Assembly: GCF_021654115.1 (NCBI RefSeq)
Contig: NZ_JAIWJF010000008.1
Coordinates: forward strand, 1 to 64,000
Source of the DNA: Furfurilactobacillus milii
GTDB lineage: Bacteria; Bacillota; Bacilli; Lactobacillales; Lactobacillaceae
Reading direction: 5' to 3'
Length of the DNA stretch: 64,000 bases
Part shown: positions 37,592 to 46,817 of the stretch, piece by piece
How the letters are laid out: each line of letters opens with the position of its first letter
Position numbering within the stretch: the stretch's first letter is position 1
The notes under the pieces: model-generated
Database searches by the model: none
What the model was told of the DNA's origin: nothing
Seen by the model: the letters and a program-made list of their open reading frames with translations, nothing else
Position numbers and translations under genes: made by a program

Positions 37592-37633
37592 AATTAACGA
37601 TAATCAAACGAATAACGGGGAGGATGAGTAACG

Positions 37634-37930
37634 ATGAAAAAGAAATTAACGAAATCTAACGATAAGGTTCTGGCGGGGGTCTTTGGTGGTATTGCGGAGT
37701 ACTTTGGCTGGGACATCGCCTTGACACGGGTGATTGGTGGGATTCTGATTGCCGTTTCGTTTGGCCCTGGGATTGTTGCGTATGCGATTGCTGCGCTGGT
37801 TATGCCCGACGCTGAGGGGCATCATTTCTCAGCGGATGCATCTTACGAACGAACAGAGGACGATCATCGTAATTCATTCGATGGTGAGTTCACAGATCCA
37901 GAAAGTAAACAGAAACACGATGATCAATAA
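37634..37930 (+). CDS. PspC-domain protein
   Basis: 98 residues. PspC domain at the start: K-L-T-K-S-N-D-K-V-L-A-G-V-F-G-G-I-A-E-Y-F-G, then a membrane helix (VIGGILIAVSFGPGIVAYAIAALVMP) and an acidic tail. Small PspC proteins guard the membrane against stress in Firmicutes, often with LiaF-like partners. Last gene of the padR operon, ended by a strong terminator. Confidence 0.92.
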   Translation: MKKKLTKSNDKVLAGVFGGIAEYFGWDIALTRVIGGILIAVSFGPGIVAYAIAALVMPDAEGHHFSADASYERTEDDHRNSFDGEFTDPESKQKHDDQ

Positions 37931-37944
37931 TTAATTGTCATCGT

Positions 37945-37998
37945 ATAAAAAAGGCCGTTAGCGCTTGACGAATTGTCAGGTGTTAGCGGTCTCTTTTA
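37945..37998. terminator. Bidirectional terminator after pspC gene
   Basis: AAAGGCCGTTAGCGCTTGAC pairs with GTCAGGTGTTAGCGGTCTCTTT; shared with the convergent CPBP protease gene. Confidence 0.75.
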
Positions 37999-38009
37999 GT
38001 AATCTGAAT

Positions 38010-38705
38010 CTAATGCATCATGCTGAGGAGTTGCGTAATCGCAACTGCGTTAATCATGAAATGAACCATGATGGAATTAAATTGTTTGTGCGTTTTTTGG
38101 TACGTAAACGCTAAAATGGCGCCCATCATAAAGTAGAGCAGGAAACTGATTGGATTGCCGGAAATGTGGCCACTGGAGAATAACACGCCAGATAATAACA
38201 CTTTAGCCCACAGGTTATTTCGTTTGAAAAAAATGTTGGTAATGACACCGCGAAAGACGAGTTCCTCTAAAAAAGGTGTTAGCAATACGGCTGCTACGCC
38301 GAAGCCAACCATGGCCACCGGACTTGTTTTCATAATGGAACTGATGGCCTGATTGTTTTCAGTCGATTGCGTGTGGTACAGCACCTGTTGAAGCTGCATT
38401 AATACAGCTTCACTAAAGATAATGGCCAGATAGGCCAAGATAGCAATACCAATGTCTCGTAGTTTAAAATCATGAAACAACTGTTCACCAGACCAATGGC
38501 GAAAGCGACGATAGGCGATCCAAATGCAGATTAGGAAGGACCCCCAGAAAGCAGCGAGGAGAATGTACCCGCTAGCGTTGGCAAACGTTGTTTTACTGGC
38601 AAAGGTCAAGATGGTAGGTGGCAGTTGAACCATAATCCAAAGTGATGCCACTTCCAAAACGCGCGGCAACCACGAAAATAAAAACGGTCGATTATCGTTT
38701 GTCAT
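38010..38705 (-). CDS. CPBP (CAAX/Abi-type) intramembrane metalloprotease
   Basis: 231 residues from ATG 38705; the ATG four codons earlier overlaps the GGAGGT ribosome site itself. Motif 1 F-L-E-E-L-V-F-R-G, then F-S-S-G-H-I-S-G-N (motif 2 histidine) and helices around them are those of type II CAAX prenyl protease-like proteins. In lactobacilli such proteins process peptides or give self-immunity to bacteriocins; no bacteriocin gene is nearby. Its start overlaps the end of the upstream small membrane protein gene. Confidence 0.88.
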   Translation of the reverse strand: MTNDNRPFLFSWLPRVLEVASLWIMVQLPPTILTFASKTTFANASGYILLAAFWGSFLICIWIAYRRFRHWSGEQLFHDFKLRDIGIAILAYLAIIFSEAVLMQLQQVLYHTQSTENNQAISSIMKTSPVAMVGFGVAAVLLTPFLEELVFRGVITNIFFKRNNLWAKVLLSGVLFSSGHISGNPISFLLYFMMGAILAFTYQKTHKQFNSIMVHFMINAVAITQLLSMMH

Positions 38706-38907
38706 TGGGACCTCCATCTTTTGTTTGCTGTAAACGTAGTTGCCAGACCTTGATGAGGGTCACCAACACGGTTGTTAAGATGAACGCACCAATCCACAAG
38801 GCGAAAAGGGTGACGCCGGTTAGGTGTTGGGCTTCAGTGAGCCACACAACGCCGCCGAAGATGACAACGGCAAGTATGATAATGCTGCTGGACAGAATTC
38901 TTTGCAT
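38692..38907 (-). CDS. Small two-helix membrane protein, 71 residues
   Basis: ATG at 38907 with GAGGAG upstream. Two hydrophobic helices (SSSIIILAVVIFGGVVWL and VTLFALWIGAFILTTVLVTLI) and a polar C-terminus. Overlaps the CPBP protease start by 14 bases, so the two are translated from one message. No family recognised. Confidence 0.65.
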   Translation of the reverse strand: MQRILSSSIIILAVVIFGGVVWLTEAQHLTGVTLFALWIGAFILTTVLVTLIKVWQLRLQQTKDGGPNDKR

Positions 38908-38984
38908 AGCAAACTCCTCGAATTAAGATGGTCCAATTGTATCACAGTGGTGATTTGAACATCATGGAAGCATGACTAAGACAT

Positions 38985-39070
38985 AGTTCGCCAGTTTAAC
39001 AGCACTTTCACGGTTTTGTTTAAATGTTGCCGCCCTCCAGCTGACTATGTTGGCCATGTATGTTAAATCG
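38985..39070 (+). repeat. Possible degenerate copy of the structured intergenic repeat
   Basis: GTTGCCGCCCTCCAGCTGA here matches the right flank of the copies at 62655 (GTTGCCGCTCTCCAGCTGA) and 54512 (GGCCCTCCAGCTCA). A short flanking stem CATAGT/ACTATG and CTTTCAC are present but the core GGGACCGGTT is missing. Probably a deletion derivative. Confidence 0.4.
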
Positions 39071-39111
39071 TTCTAACTATCAATTTTAATCAGAAAAAAT
39101 ATGTAAGCTTA

Positions 39112-39345
39112 AAAAAGCGGGTAGCCTAATGAGTGCTAGACTGTCCGCCGAGTACGATGTGAAGGATACTGCCCGCTACTTTGCCAACCCATTGCATTGG
39201 CCTGCATCCTACCTAAGCAGGACATGAACCGTTGCGCCAGCTCGGTTTAGAACGGGTCCGCCATGTGGTGGTCGATCTTTTGTCAAACGACTCAACCGGC
39301 TTTCATCACTTGGTGTTCCTTCTTGAGGTTAGTGTAATCTAATTT
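39112..39345 (-). ncRNA. Candidate structured minus-strand transcript ending in a terminator
   Basis: No coding frame. On the minus strand a promoter-like TTAGATTACACT is followed by CCTCAAGAAGGAAC and hairpins (AACCGAG/CGGTT, CCTGC/GCAGG), and it ends at AGCGGGCAG...CTACCCGCT then TTTTTT. Its opening resembles the one at about 40130 (TATACTATAACCATCAGAAGGAAC). No known RNA family recognised; could be remnant DNA. Confidence 0.35.
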
Positions 39346-39653
39346 GGAGAAGAAGGGCGATTAATGTGCCTGTGGAATCAGGTAGATTATGAGGGAGAGG
39401 TACTGAATTGCCAGATTACGCGTTTGATTACTTGGTAATGTTTTAGCTTTTATCTTCCAGATGTGCTGACGCTTTCCCACTCTACATAGCGATAACACGT
39501 TCCAGCCCGCTCCTAGGGGACTGTCATAAACGTGTTTACGCCCCCCACAAGCCTGCGCATAACCCAAATTGCCTGCTGTAAGGGCAAAGAGCGCCCTCAC
39601 AACAGCCAATTTATGTTATTGCTCGGCTTGCAATCAGGGACGTTCACACTCTC

Positions 39654-40130
39654 ACAAAAAAGCCGCCACAACTTTCGCTGTGGCGGCACGGAAGGACAAA
39701 TCCTGATCAGCAAGTGGTTTTGCCGCCTGCTGATGAACGAACGTGTTTTAACATCGTGAGAGCCTCAGCGACCTTCACCATGGCTCATTAGTAGTGGCCT
39801 TTCAGCACGATGGTTGTCAACGACATGAACCGTGCGCCGATTCACGTGACGTTTGAAACCCTTGACCATCACAGCAGGGATAGGGACAACAATCGGATTA
39901 ACCGTTTGATTTAGACAACGAGCACGTTCCAGGACTGCGACCAACCAAGATCGTTCAACACGAGGCACTGTTGATCTGCGCTAACTTCCGCTCAGGATGG
40001 CGGTATCAACGATTGTGATGTGAAACATCGCCGTTGACGATCGGAATTAAAGTTTCCGACATGACCGCGGATCCTCTGTGAAAGCCTTGTTCCTTCTGAT
40101 GGTTATAGTATATATCCATTTAGAAAAGCA
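39654..40130 (-). ncRNA. Second candidate minus-strand transcript ending in a terminator
   Basis: A minus-strand promoter-like TATACTATAACC near 40115 leads into a stretch with only short frames (a 67-codon one at 39765-39968 has no ribosome site or family match). It ends in a textbook terminator: GCCGCCACA pairs with TGTGGCGGC (39662-39687), then six T. May be an RNA gene or a decayed gene with its terminator. The remaining sequence 39346-39653 shows nothing clear. Confidence 0.35.
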
Positions 40131-40349
40131 CACGCAAAATAGCGATAAAATTGAGACCGAATGATGTCACTTTTGTGGGGCTCGATTGCTAACTTGTTAA
40201 ACAAACAATGGCGACCTAACGGTGATAAAACAAACTGCACCACACTAAGATGGTGCATGTGATAAGATGAGACTTGATATTCACACAGACGATCGTTGGT
40301 TCATGATTATATATTGGACCACGTATTAATTAAGGACGTGACTAATTTA

Positions 40350-40715
40350 ATGGGTAAAATTCGTATTAATAATATGCAATTTCATACGTATAATGGCGTT
40401 TTTCCGGAAGAAAAGAAACTTGGTCAACGGCTGGAAATGGACGTTGAGCTGAACTATCCAATTGAGACAAAAGTGCATGACGATGACCTAACAACGACCA
40501 TTCATTACGGACATGTCTATGACGATATCGAGTCGTTTGTTTCGAATCATTCCTACGACTTAATTGAATCGTTGGCTAACAACACGTTGACGATGCTTCA
40601 GGAAAAGTATCCCGAAGCTACCGGCGTTACACTCCGCGTGCGCAAATATTCGGTCCCAATTGCCGGAATTTTTGATAACGTTGAAATTGAAGTGGCTGGT
40701 GGTGATGCGCAGTGA
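40350..40715 (+). CDS. folB: Dihydroneopterin aldolase
   Basis: 121 residues from ATG 40350, the normal start MGKIRINNMQFHTYNGVFPEE; the 18 preceding open codons are not part of the family. Active-site features: Y-N-G-V-F-P-E-E near the N-terminus, the conserved D-Y / Y-D-L-I-E-S segment and the lysine near the C-terminus (R-V-R-K). Cleaves dihydroneopterin to 6-hydroxymethyl-dihydropterin. First gene of the fol operon folB-folK-folE-folC-Ham1-folP, the lactobacillar order. Confidence 0.93.
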   Translation: MGKIRINNMQFHTYNGVFPEEKKLGQRLEMDVELNYPIETKVHDDDLTTTIHYGHVYDDIESFVSNHSYDLIESLANNTLTMLQEKYPEATGVTLRVRKYSVPIAGIFDNVEIEVAGGDAQ

Positions 40716-41191
40716 CCATGGCTTATTTAAGTTTGGGATCAAACGTTGGTAACCGACGCAAACACTTATTGTATGCGTTAGCGCAATTGCGCGCGGATCA
40801 CGCGACTGTCTCAATGAAAACGGCACATTTTTATATCACTGAACCCGTTGGTGGCGTAGTTCAAGACAACTTCCTGAATACCGCGGTTGCCATTGATACC
40901 AAACGGTCGGCAGAATCTTTGCTGACATTGATTCATCAAATCGAACAAGCGCAGCACCGTCATCGTTTCATCCATTGGGGACCACGCACAATGGACTTAG
41001 ATATCATCTTTTATGGTGATGAACACATCAATACGACAACGCTCACAGTGCCACATCCTGAAGCACCAAATCGGCGGTTTGTGCTCGAACCCATTTTAGA
41101 AATTAGTGGGGATGATCGCGCAATTCAGCGACAGGTCAGCGATTGGTTAGCTGAAACGGATGATCATCAACAAATCAACAAATTATCGTAA
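40712..41191 (+). CDS. folK: 6-hydroxymethyl-dihydropterin pyrophosphokinase
   Basis: 159 residues if started at GTG 40712, which overlaps the folB stop (GTGA) and has GGTGGTG seven bases upstream; ATG at 40718 gives the usual MAYLSLGSN start and is equally possible. Signatures: SLGSNVGNR and W-G-P-R-T-M-D-L-D-I-I-F-Y with the two metal-binding aspartates. Transfers pyrophosphate from ATP to the pterin for FolP. Confidence 0.94.
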   Translation: MTMAYLSLGSNVGNRRKHLLYALAQLRADHATVSMKTAHFYITEPVGGVVQDNFLNTAVAIDTKRSAESLLTLIHQIEQAQHRHRFIHWGPRTMDLDIIFYGDEHINTTTLTVPHPEAPNRRFVLEPILEISGDDRAIQRQVSDWLAETDDHQQINKLS

Positions 41192-41282
41192 CATCTTTGA
41201 ATTATCAGCATTGTTAGTCATTAGGCTAACAATCTTACATAAGTTTGTTATTTAGAAATTGTTTTAAAGGAGACATGCACTA

Positions 41283-41864
41283 ATGACAGATGAACAACAA
41301 GCCACAATTGAAGGCGCTGTTCGCCAAATTTTAACTGCAGTAGGGGAAGATCCAGACCGGGCTGGTCTTGTCGAAACGCCGGCACGGGTGGCGCGTGCGT
41401 ACGCCGAGATGTTTTCTTCGCTGGAACAACCGACATTTAAGGATTACAAGCTATTTCATGAAGAGGATAACGCCGACATGGTTGTCGTCGGTCAAATTCC
41501 GTTTTATTCGATGTGTGAGCATCATTTACTACCATTTTTCGGTCGTGTCAGTGTTGCCTATGTACCCACAAACGGGACTATTATCGGTCTTAGCAAGATT
41601 CCTCGGCTCGTTGATTACGTCAGCCGCCGTCCAACAGTACAAGAAAACATTACGAACCAGGTAGCTGCTGAACTAGAAAAAATTTTGAAGCCGGCTGGAG
41701 TGGCCGTGAGCGTTGCTGCGCGACACATGTGCATGGAAATGCGCGGTGTTAACAAGACGGGGTCTGTTACGCAGACAGCGACATATTTGGGTGAGTTTAA
41801 AACAAATAATGCATTACGCCAGGAATTTTTAATGAGGGCCGAACATGGCAACATTAACGTATGA
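41283..41864 (+). CDS. folE: GTP cyclohydrolase I
   Basis: 193 residues, AAGGAG before the ATG. Zinc and catalytic residues in S-M-C-E-H-H-L-L-P-F and the later A-A-R-H-M-C-M-E-M-R-G. Opens the guanine ring of GTP to start pterin synthesis. A small hairpin (TTGTTAG/CTAACAA near 41212) lies in the 91-bp gap after folK. Its 3' end overlaps folC by 20 bases. Confidence 0.96.
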   Translation: MTDEQQATIEGAVRQILTAVGEDPDRAGLVETPARVARAYAEMFSSLEQPTFKDYKLFHEEDNADMVVVGQIPFYSMCEHHLLPFFGRVSVAYVPTNGTIIGLSKIPRLVDYVSRRPTVQENITNQVAAELEKILKPAGVAVSVAARHMCMEMRGVNKTGSVTQTATYLGEFKTNNALRQEFLMRAEHGNINV

Positions 41865-43182
41865 GACATTAATTAATGAAATGAATCAAGCAATGCTTGC
41901 GGGCGACGAGGATCGTGTGCCGTTATTGCGCCAAGTATTAGCGGCGGTCGGACAACCCGATGCGCAAGCGCCGATTATTCATGTGGTTGGCACAAACGGC
42001 AAAGGATCTACCGTTACTTTGATGGCCGATACATTGATTGCTGCTGGTCATAAAGTCGGTGTGTTTATGAGCCCTGCTATCTCTGATCAGCGTGAGCAAA
42101 TTGTGATTAACGGTCAGATGATTGGCAAGGAGGACTTTGTCCGTTTGTACCAGACACTGTTGCCGACCGTTAAAAAGATTGTGCCGGACGATTCACCACT
42201 AACCATTTTTGAGTGGGAAGTTGTCATTGCGTTGACGTGGTTTGCTGAACAACACGTGGACTGGATGATTATCGAAGCTGGACTCGGTGGCTTGATGGAC
42301 GCTACTAATGCGATTACATCCCCACGATTCAGTGTGTTTACACACGTTGCGTTGGACCATACCCGTATCTTAGGCGACACGATTGCAAAGATTGCACGAA
42401 ATAAGGCGGGCATTATCAAACCGAACACGACGGTAGTGATTGCGCCCGGTCAAAATGATGATGCAAAACGGGTTATTGAACAAACATCGGCGCGTGTTCA
42501 TGTGCCAGTGATGCTAGCCGGTAAACAGACATGGTTTGACAATCCTCAATTTGGCTTGGACGGAACGACGGTGGATGTTCACTGGTCCAGCAAGGCCATT
42601 TGGCATCACGTTCATCTTAATTTGGCTGGACAGCATCAATTAGCTAATGCGGCCACTGCACTGACGGTGCTAAAACAAGTCGCCGAACATGACAGCCGCA
42701 TTGATGAAGATGCCGTGCGAACGGGCTTTAATCAGGCAGCTTTGCCTGGACGACTGACGACGTTAGCAGCGACCGATAAACATCCCCGATTGCTGGTCGA
42801 TGGTGCTCATAATCCAGATGGGATTCAATCGCTGGTTCGGTTGTTAAAACAGGTGGCGCCAACACGTCGGTTTACGTTTGTACTTGGCTTTTTAGCGGAT
42901 AAAAACGTGGCGGGGATGTTGGCAGAATTGCTGCCGTTGGCCAAGCAAGTTGTATTAACGGTTCCAGATCAGCATCAGCGAGCACTACCGATTGATGCAT
43001 TAAATGAGATGGTGGGTGATACATTGGCCAAACTACAGTTAAATGACGTAGCGGTGTTTTCAACGGCAACTGCGCGTGATGCTTTAGCTTGTTTGCGCAA
43101 GCGTAGCGTTGAACCACCAGTGATTGTGACGGGGAGCTTTTACCTTATCCGGGCGTTGCGGGAGGCTGGTTTAAATGACTAA
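41845..43182 (+). CDS. folC: Folylpolyglutamate / dihydrofolate synthase
   Basis: 445 residues. Mur-ligase-type ATP loop GTNGKGST near residue 49, the catalytic region L-D-H-T-R-I-L-G-D-T and the C-terminal V-D-G-A-H-N-P-D-G. Adds glutamate to dihydropteroate and/or folates. Overlaps folE upstream and the Ham1 gene downstream by a few bases each, so tightly coupled. Confidence 0.94.
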   Translation: MATLTYETLINEMNQAMLAGDEDRVPLLRQVLAAVGQPDAQAPIIHVVGTNGKGSTVTLMADTLIAAGHKVGVFMSPAISDQREQIVINGQMIGKEDFVRLYQTLLPTVKKIVPDDSPLTIFEWEVVIALTWFAEQHVDWMIIEAGLGGLMDATNAITSPRFSVFTHVALDHTRILGDTIAKIARNKAGIIKPNTTVVIAPGQNDDAKRVIEQTSARVHVPVMLAGKQTWFDNPQFGLDGTTVDVHWSSKAIWHHVHLNLAGQHQLANAATALTVLKQVAEHDSRIDEDAVRTGFNQAALPGRLTTLAATDKHPRLLVDGAHNPDGIQSLVRLLKQVAPTRRFTFVLGFLADKNVAGMLAELLPLAKQVVLTVPDQHQRALPIDALNEMVGDTLAKLQLNDVAVFSTATARDALACLRKRSVEPPVIVTGSFYLIRALREAGLND

Positions 43183-43768
43183 TCCACTATTTGTCGCAGC
43201 AACTAACAATCGACAAAAATTTGCCGAGTTGGCACGGACGTTTGCCTTTTTTGGTCAGACGATTCGCCCTTACTGGACTTATCTTGGTCGATTACAATTT
43301 CCCAAAGAAGGAACCGCTGATTTCAAAAACAATGCCGAAGGTAAGGCGACGTTTATTCAACAACGCTTGCCAGAAGCGACCGTCGTGGCCGATGACAGTG
43401 GTCTGTTTGTCGACGCATTGCCAGACCACTTTGGGGTGACAACGATGCGCGAACTGTCCGCTCATGCGCATGATGATGCGGCCATGAATCGTTACATTCT
43501 ACGTTTATTGGGCACACAAACGAATCGCCATGCGACGTTGACGACAACACTGACAGTATTTAGTCACGATGGTCAGTGGCTCACGGCGACAGGGCAGCGC
43601 CGGTTCCAGATTCCGTTTGTGCCAGTTGGCCAGTACAGTGTCGGCTTTGATCGGATTATGTGGGATTCTAAAACAGGACTAACGCTGGCTCAACTGCCGA
43701 ATCAGGCGCGCATTCCGTTTACGCCAAGGGGCATTGCGGTCCCTAAATTATTGACACAGTTGCGATAG
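43175..43768 (+). CDS. Ham1-family non-canonical purine NTP pyrophosphatase inside the fol operon
   Basis: 197 residues. Ham1 signatures: A-T-N-N-R-Q-K-F-A-E at the N-terminus, V-V-A-D-D-S-G-L-F-V-D (metal-binding acidic loop) and F-D-R-I-M-W in the late section. Family members hydrolyse dITP/XTP; in the lactobacillar fol operon this paralogue is thought to remove pyrophosphate from dihydroneopterin triphosphate, filling the otherwise missing step between FolE and FolB. That role is from gene context. Overlaps folC by eight bases. Confidence 0.9.
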   Translation: MTNPLFVAATNNRQKFAELARTFAFFGQTIRPYWTYLGRLQFPKEGTADFKNNAEGKATFIQQRLPEATVVADDSGLFVDALPDHFGVTTMRELSAHAHDDAAMNRYILRLLGTQTNRHATLTTTLTVFSHDGQWLTATGQRRFQIPFVPVGQYSVGFDRIMWDSKTGLTLAQLPNQARIPFTPRGIAVPKLLTQLR

Positions 43769-43782
43769 TGGGAGGATACGAC

Positions 43783-44943
43783 ATGAAAGTTACAGAAATA
43801 ACCGCTGACGACCTCAGTCAAACTAATGGTCTGGCCGAGGCTGCTTTGCTAGATGCCATCAAACATCAGCGCCAGCTGGCATTGATGTTTGAACTCGATA
43901 ATGCGGATGATCGAACCAGACTGGTCAACTTGATGGGCAATCTTGACGCCGTGGTCACAGTGGCTGGTAATACTGTGCGAACATTGGTTAATGAGGCCGC
44001 TTTGCCAGTTTTGGAACAGCAATTAAGTCGTCAGTTTGATAATAATGTGCTGGCAAAAGGCGTTGGCACGATTCGGCAGCAACGTGAAATTCATTGGCAG
44101 GCAGGGCGTTTTGATTTTAATGTGACCGCCAAACCACTGATCTACGGAATTTTAAACGTCAGTCCCGATTCATTTTACGATGGTGGCCGCTACCATGATA
44201 TGGATTCCGTGTTGAAACGGGCGGGTGAGTTTGCCCAAGCAGGTGTGCCCGTGGTTGAAATTGGTGGTCAGACGACGCGACCACACTTTACGGAGATTAC
44301 GCCAGAAACTGAAATTCAACGGGTTATGCCTTATATTAAGGCCATTAAGTCGCAATATCCTGATTTGGGAATCGCGGTTGACACTTATAAGTTACCGGTG
44401 ATGAAGGCAGTATTGGACGAGGGGGTTGATATCATTAATGACGTTAACGCCTTTACTGATAATCCTGACAAACTGCCGCTACTCGCCTTGAGTAATGTTG
44501 GTCTGTTAACGATGCATGAAAGTCGTGCCCGCGAATACGATAATTTAACGACGGCAATGACAGATTTCTTTAAAACGAATTTGAATGCGCTGAAACACGC
44601 TGGCATTGATGAGCAGCGGATTGCTCTGGATGAAGGAATTGGGTACGCCAAAGTGGCTGATGGCTACCAGGATTTCACCATGATGCGCAATATCAACCAG
44701 TTTTTGCCGTTTGAACGACCGATCATGATTGCCATTTCGCGAAAGGGTTTTGGTCATAAACTGTTCGGTTTGGCAAAGGAAGATCGCTTATCCGTAACGT
44801 TGATTGCCGAGGCCTATATGTATTTGCATGGTGGCCGTATTTTGCGGGTTCACGATATCGAAGAAACTAAACAGTTAGTTACGTTACTGGACACGATTGA
44901 GGGCAGTTACTGGTTCCCAGACAGAACAGAAATGCACCAGTAA
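43783..44943 (+). CDS. folP: Dihydropteroate synthase
   Basis: 386 residues from ATG 43783 with GGGAGG upstream. About 110 residues precede the TIM-barrel catalytic domain, longer than E. coli FolP but usual in lactobacilli. Motifs: I-L-N-V-S-P-D-S-F-Y-D-G-G, G-G-Q-T-T-R-P, V-D-T-Y-K, I-N-D-V and I-S-R-K-G-F-G. Joins the pterin to p-aminobenzoate. The variants S-P for T-P and Q-T for E-S in the first two motifs are mild changes in the substrate loops. Last gene of the operon. Confidence 0.93.
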   Translation: MKVTEITADDLSQTNGLAEAALLDAIKHQRQLALMFELDNADDRTRLVNLMGNLDAVVTVAGNTVRTLVNEAALPVLEQQLSRQFDNNVLAKGVGTIRQQREIHWQAGRFDFNVTAKPLIYGILNVSPDSFYDGGRYHDMDSVLKRAGEFAQAGVPVVEIGGQTTRPHFTEITPETEIQRVMPYIKAIKSQYPDLGIAVDTYKLPVMKAVLDEGVDIINDVNAFTDNPDKLPLLALSNVGLLTMHESRAREYDNLTTAMTDFFKTNLNALKHAGIDEQRIALDEGIGYAKVADGYQDFTMMRNINQFLPFERPIMIAISRKGFGHKLFGLAKEDRLSVTLIAEAYMYLHGGRILRVHDIEETKQLVTLLDTIEGSYWFPDRTEMHQ

Positions 44944-45093
44944 CTTTTTTTCTGACACCAATGTCGTAACTAACTAAAAAAGAATACTTAAGGTTTAGTC
45001 AAAGCTTTAGTTGTTAAGAAAAATGGCGGCGTTGGTTGATAGTTCTGGTGTATACTGGATATTCAAGAAAGATAAAGGGAAGTTTGGGAACGC

Positions 45094-46641
45094 ATGGCGA
45101 AATTACAATTATCAGCATCAGAAATTTTGACGATTTTACGTGAGCACCATTTGTTGACCAACGTGATAAATGCCAATGATCAGTTAGTAGTGACCGATGT
45201 CACATACGACTCACGAACGGCAAAGCCGAATGGCTTATTCTTCTGTAAAGGTAACTTCAAGCCGGAGTATTTGACTACGGCGGTTGATGCCGGTGTTACG
45301 GCCTATGTCTCAGAAGTTGCGGCTAAAGAGTGCAAGGCCACTGGCTTTATCGTGGCGGATATTCAAAAAGCAATGTCACTGTTGAGCGCTGCTTTTTTTG
45401 GCTACCCACAAGATGATCTATTTATTGTGGCCTTCACTGGGACGAAGGGGAAAACAACCTCTGCTTACTTTACGCGAGGCATTCTGCAACAGACGACGAA
45501 TAAACATACCGCATTATTTTCAACCATTGACCGGATTTTAGGACCAAAACCAGAGCAAGAATTTAAGTCTGATCTTACGACACCTGAATCACTCAATTTA
45601 TTCCATGATATGCGTGAAGCCGTTGATTCTGGCATGACGACGCTGGTCATGGAAGTGTCTTCACAGGCGTACAAGAAGAACCGTGTGTATGGCTTGACGT
45701 ATGATGTTGGAATTTTTTTAAACATCACGCCAGATCATATCGGGCGCAACGAGCACCCAACGTTTGCTGACTATTTGCACTGTAAATTACAGCTCTTAGT
45801 CAATTCTCGCCAGTGCATTATTAATGCAGAAACGGATCACTTAGAAGATATTTATATGGCGGCTAAGGCGACGACAGAACCTGAGGATATCTATATGTAT
45901 GCTCGTGATGGCTACAAGCCAAGTATTGATGTGCCAATCGACTTCCGCTATCACAGCAATGAAGATACCCTGAAAGATGCTAAATTTACGGTGTCGCATA
46001 CAGATCTAGCGCCAGCCAAACTGAATTTGGATGGCGAGTATCAATTGGCATTGCCTGGCGATTACAATGAAAATAACGCGGTGGCATCAATCATTGCCGC
46101 TGGTCTAGCCGGAGCGACAGCTACCGAAGCCCAGCAAACATTGCCGGATATCACGGTACCCGGTCGGTTTGAATCAGTTGCCACCAAGAATCACGGGATG
46201 GTGTTCGTTGATTATGCCCACAACTACGCCTCCGTCAAAGCTTTGCTGTCGTTCTTACGGAAGCAGTATGCTGATAGCCGGATCATTGTGGTGGTTGGTA
46301 GTCCTGGTGATAAGGGGATTTCGCGACGAGAAGGGTTTGGTAAAGCGTTGAACGAAGAGGCCGACGTGGCTTACTTAACTGCTGATGATCCTGGTTTTGA
46401 AAATCCCGCTGACATTGCCCAACAGATTGATGAACATATTGATCACAACCGGGTTGATGTTCACGTTCAGATTGATCGACCAACCGCCATCCGTGAAGCT
46501 ATTAGTGATAGTCATGCTGATGATGTCGTTGTGTTGGCAGCAAAGGGTGAGGATCCTTATCAAAAGATTCGCGGGGTAGACACACCATACCCGACTGACA
46601 TGGCTGTTGCCAAACAAGTGATTGCGGATATTGAAGCGTAA
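45094..46641 (+). CDS. murE: UDP-MurNAc-L-Ala-D-Glu:L-lysine ligase-type MurE
   Basis: 515 residues. ATP loop F-T-G-T-K-G-K-T-T-S near residue 114; E-V-S-S-Q-A-Y and L-N-I-T-P-D-H-I-G are Mur-ligase catalytic segments; carbamylated-lysine region follows. The diamino-acid selecting motif reads T-A-D-D-P-G-F rather than the D-N-P-R of meso-diaminopimelate enzymes, pointing to L-lysine. Adds the third residue of the peptidoglycan stem. Own terminator downstream. Confidence 0.93.
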   Translation: MAKLQLSASEILTILREHHLLTNVINANDQLVVTDVTYDSRTAKPNGLFFCKGNFKPEYLTTAVDAGVTAYVSEVAAKECKATGFIVADIQKAMSLLSAAFFGYPQDDLFIVAFTGTKGKTTSAYFTRGILQQTTNKHTALFSTIDRILGPKPEQEFKSDLTTPESLNLFHDMREAVDSGMTTLVMEVSSQAYKKNRVYGLTYDVGIFLNITPDHIGRNEHPTFADYLHCKLQLLVNSRQCIINAETDHLEDIYMAAKATTEPEDIYMYARDGYKPSIDVPIDFRYHSNEDTLKDAKFTVSHTDLAPAKLNLDGEYQLALPGDYNENNAVASIIAAGLAGATATEAQQTLPDITVPGRFESVATKNHGMVFVDYAHNYASVKALLSFLRKQYADSRIIVVVGSPGDKGISRREGFGKALNEEADVAYLTADDPGFENPADIAQQIDEHIDHNRVDVHVQIDRPTAIREAISDSHADDVVVLAAKGEDPYQKIRGVDTPYPTDMAVAKQVIADIEA

Positions 46642-46715
46642 TATTATCTCATTTGTAAGATTAGTATTGCTAAAGCTTGGGCCATTGTTGCCCATGGAAG
46701 AAAAGATAGCGACAA

Positions 46716-46753
46716 AAAAGACAGCTCACTTCAAAAATGTGAGCTGTCTTTAT
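46716..46753 (+). terminator. Terminator after murE
   Basis: AAAGACAGCTCAC pairs perfectly with GTGAGCTGTCTTT around TTCAAAAAT. Confidence 0.75.
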
Positions 46754-46817
46754 ATGCCATGACAAATGAAAACGAGCTTTCCATTTGTCACGGTAAGGAT
46801 TGTTTGTGTTCTGATGA

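Noticed and set aside
39765-39968. 67-codon minus-strand frame in the gene-free region
   Set aside because: No ribosome site, no recognisable family, and it lies within a stretch that reads better as structured or decayed DNA.
40236-40258. Hairpin TGCACCA/TGGTGCA before folB as a THF riboswitch
   Set aside because: The conserved THF riboswitch segments are not present; it is only a short hairpin near the promoter.
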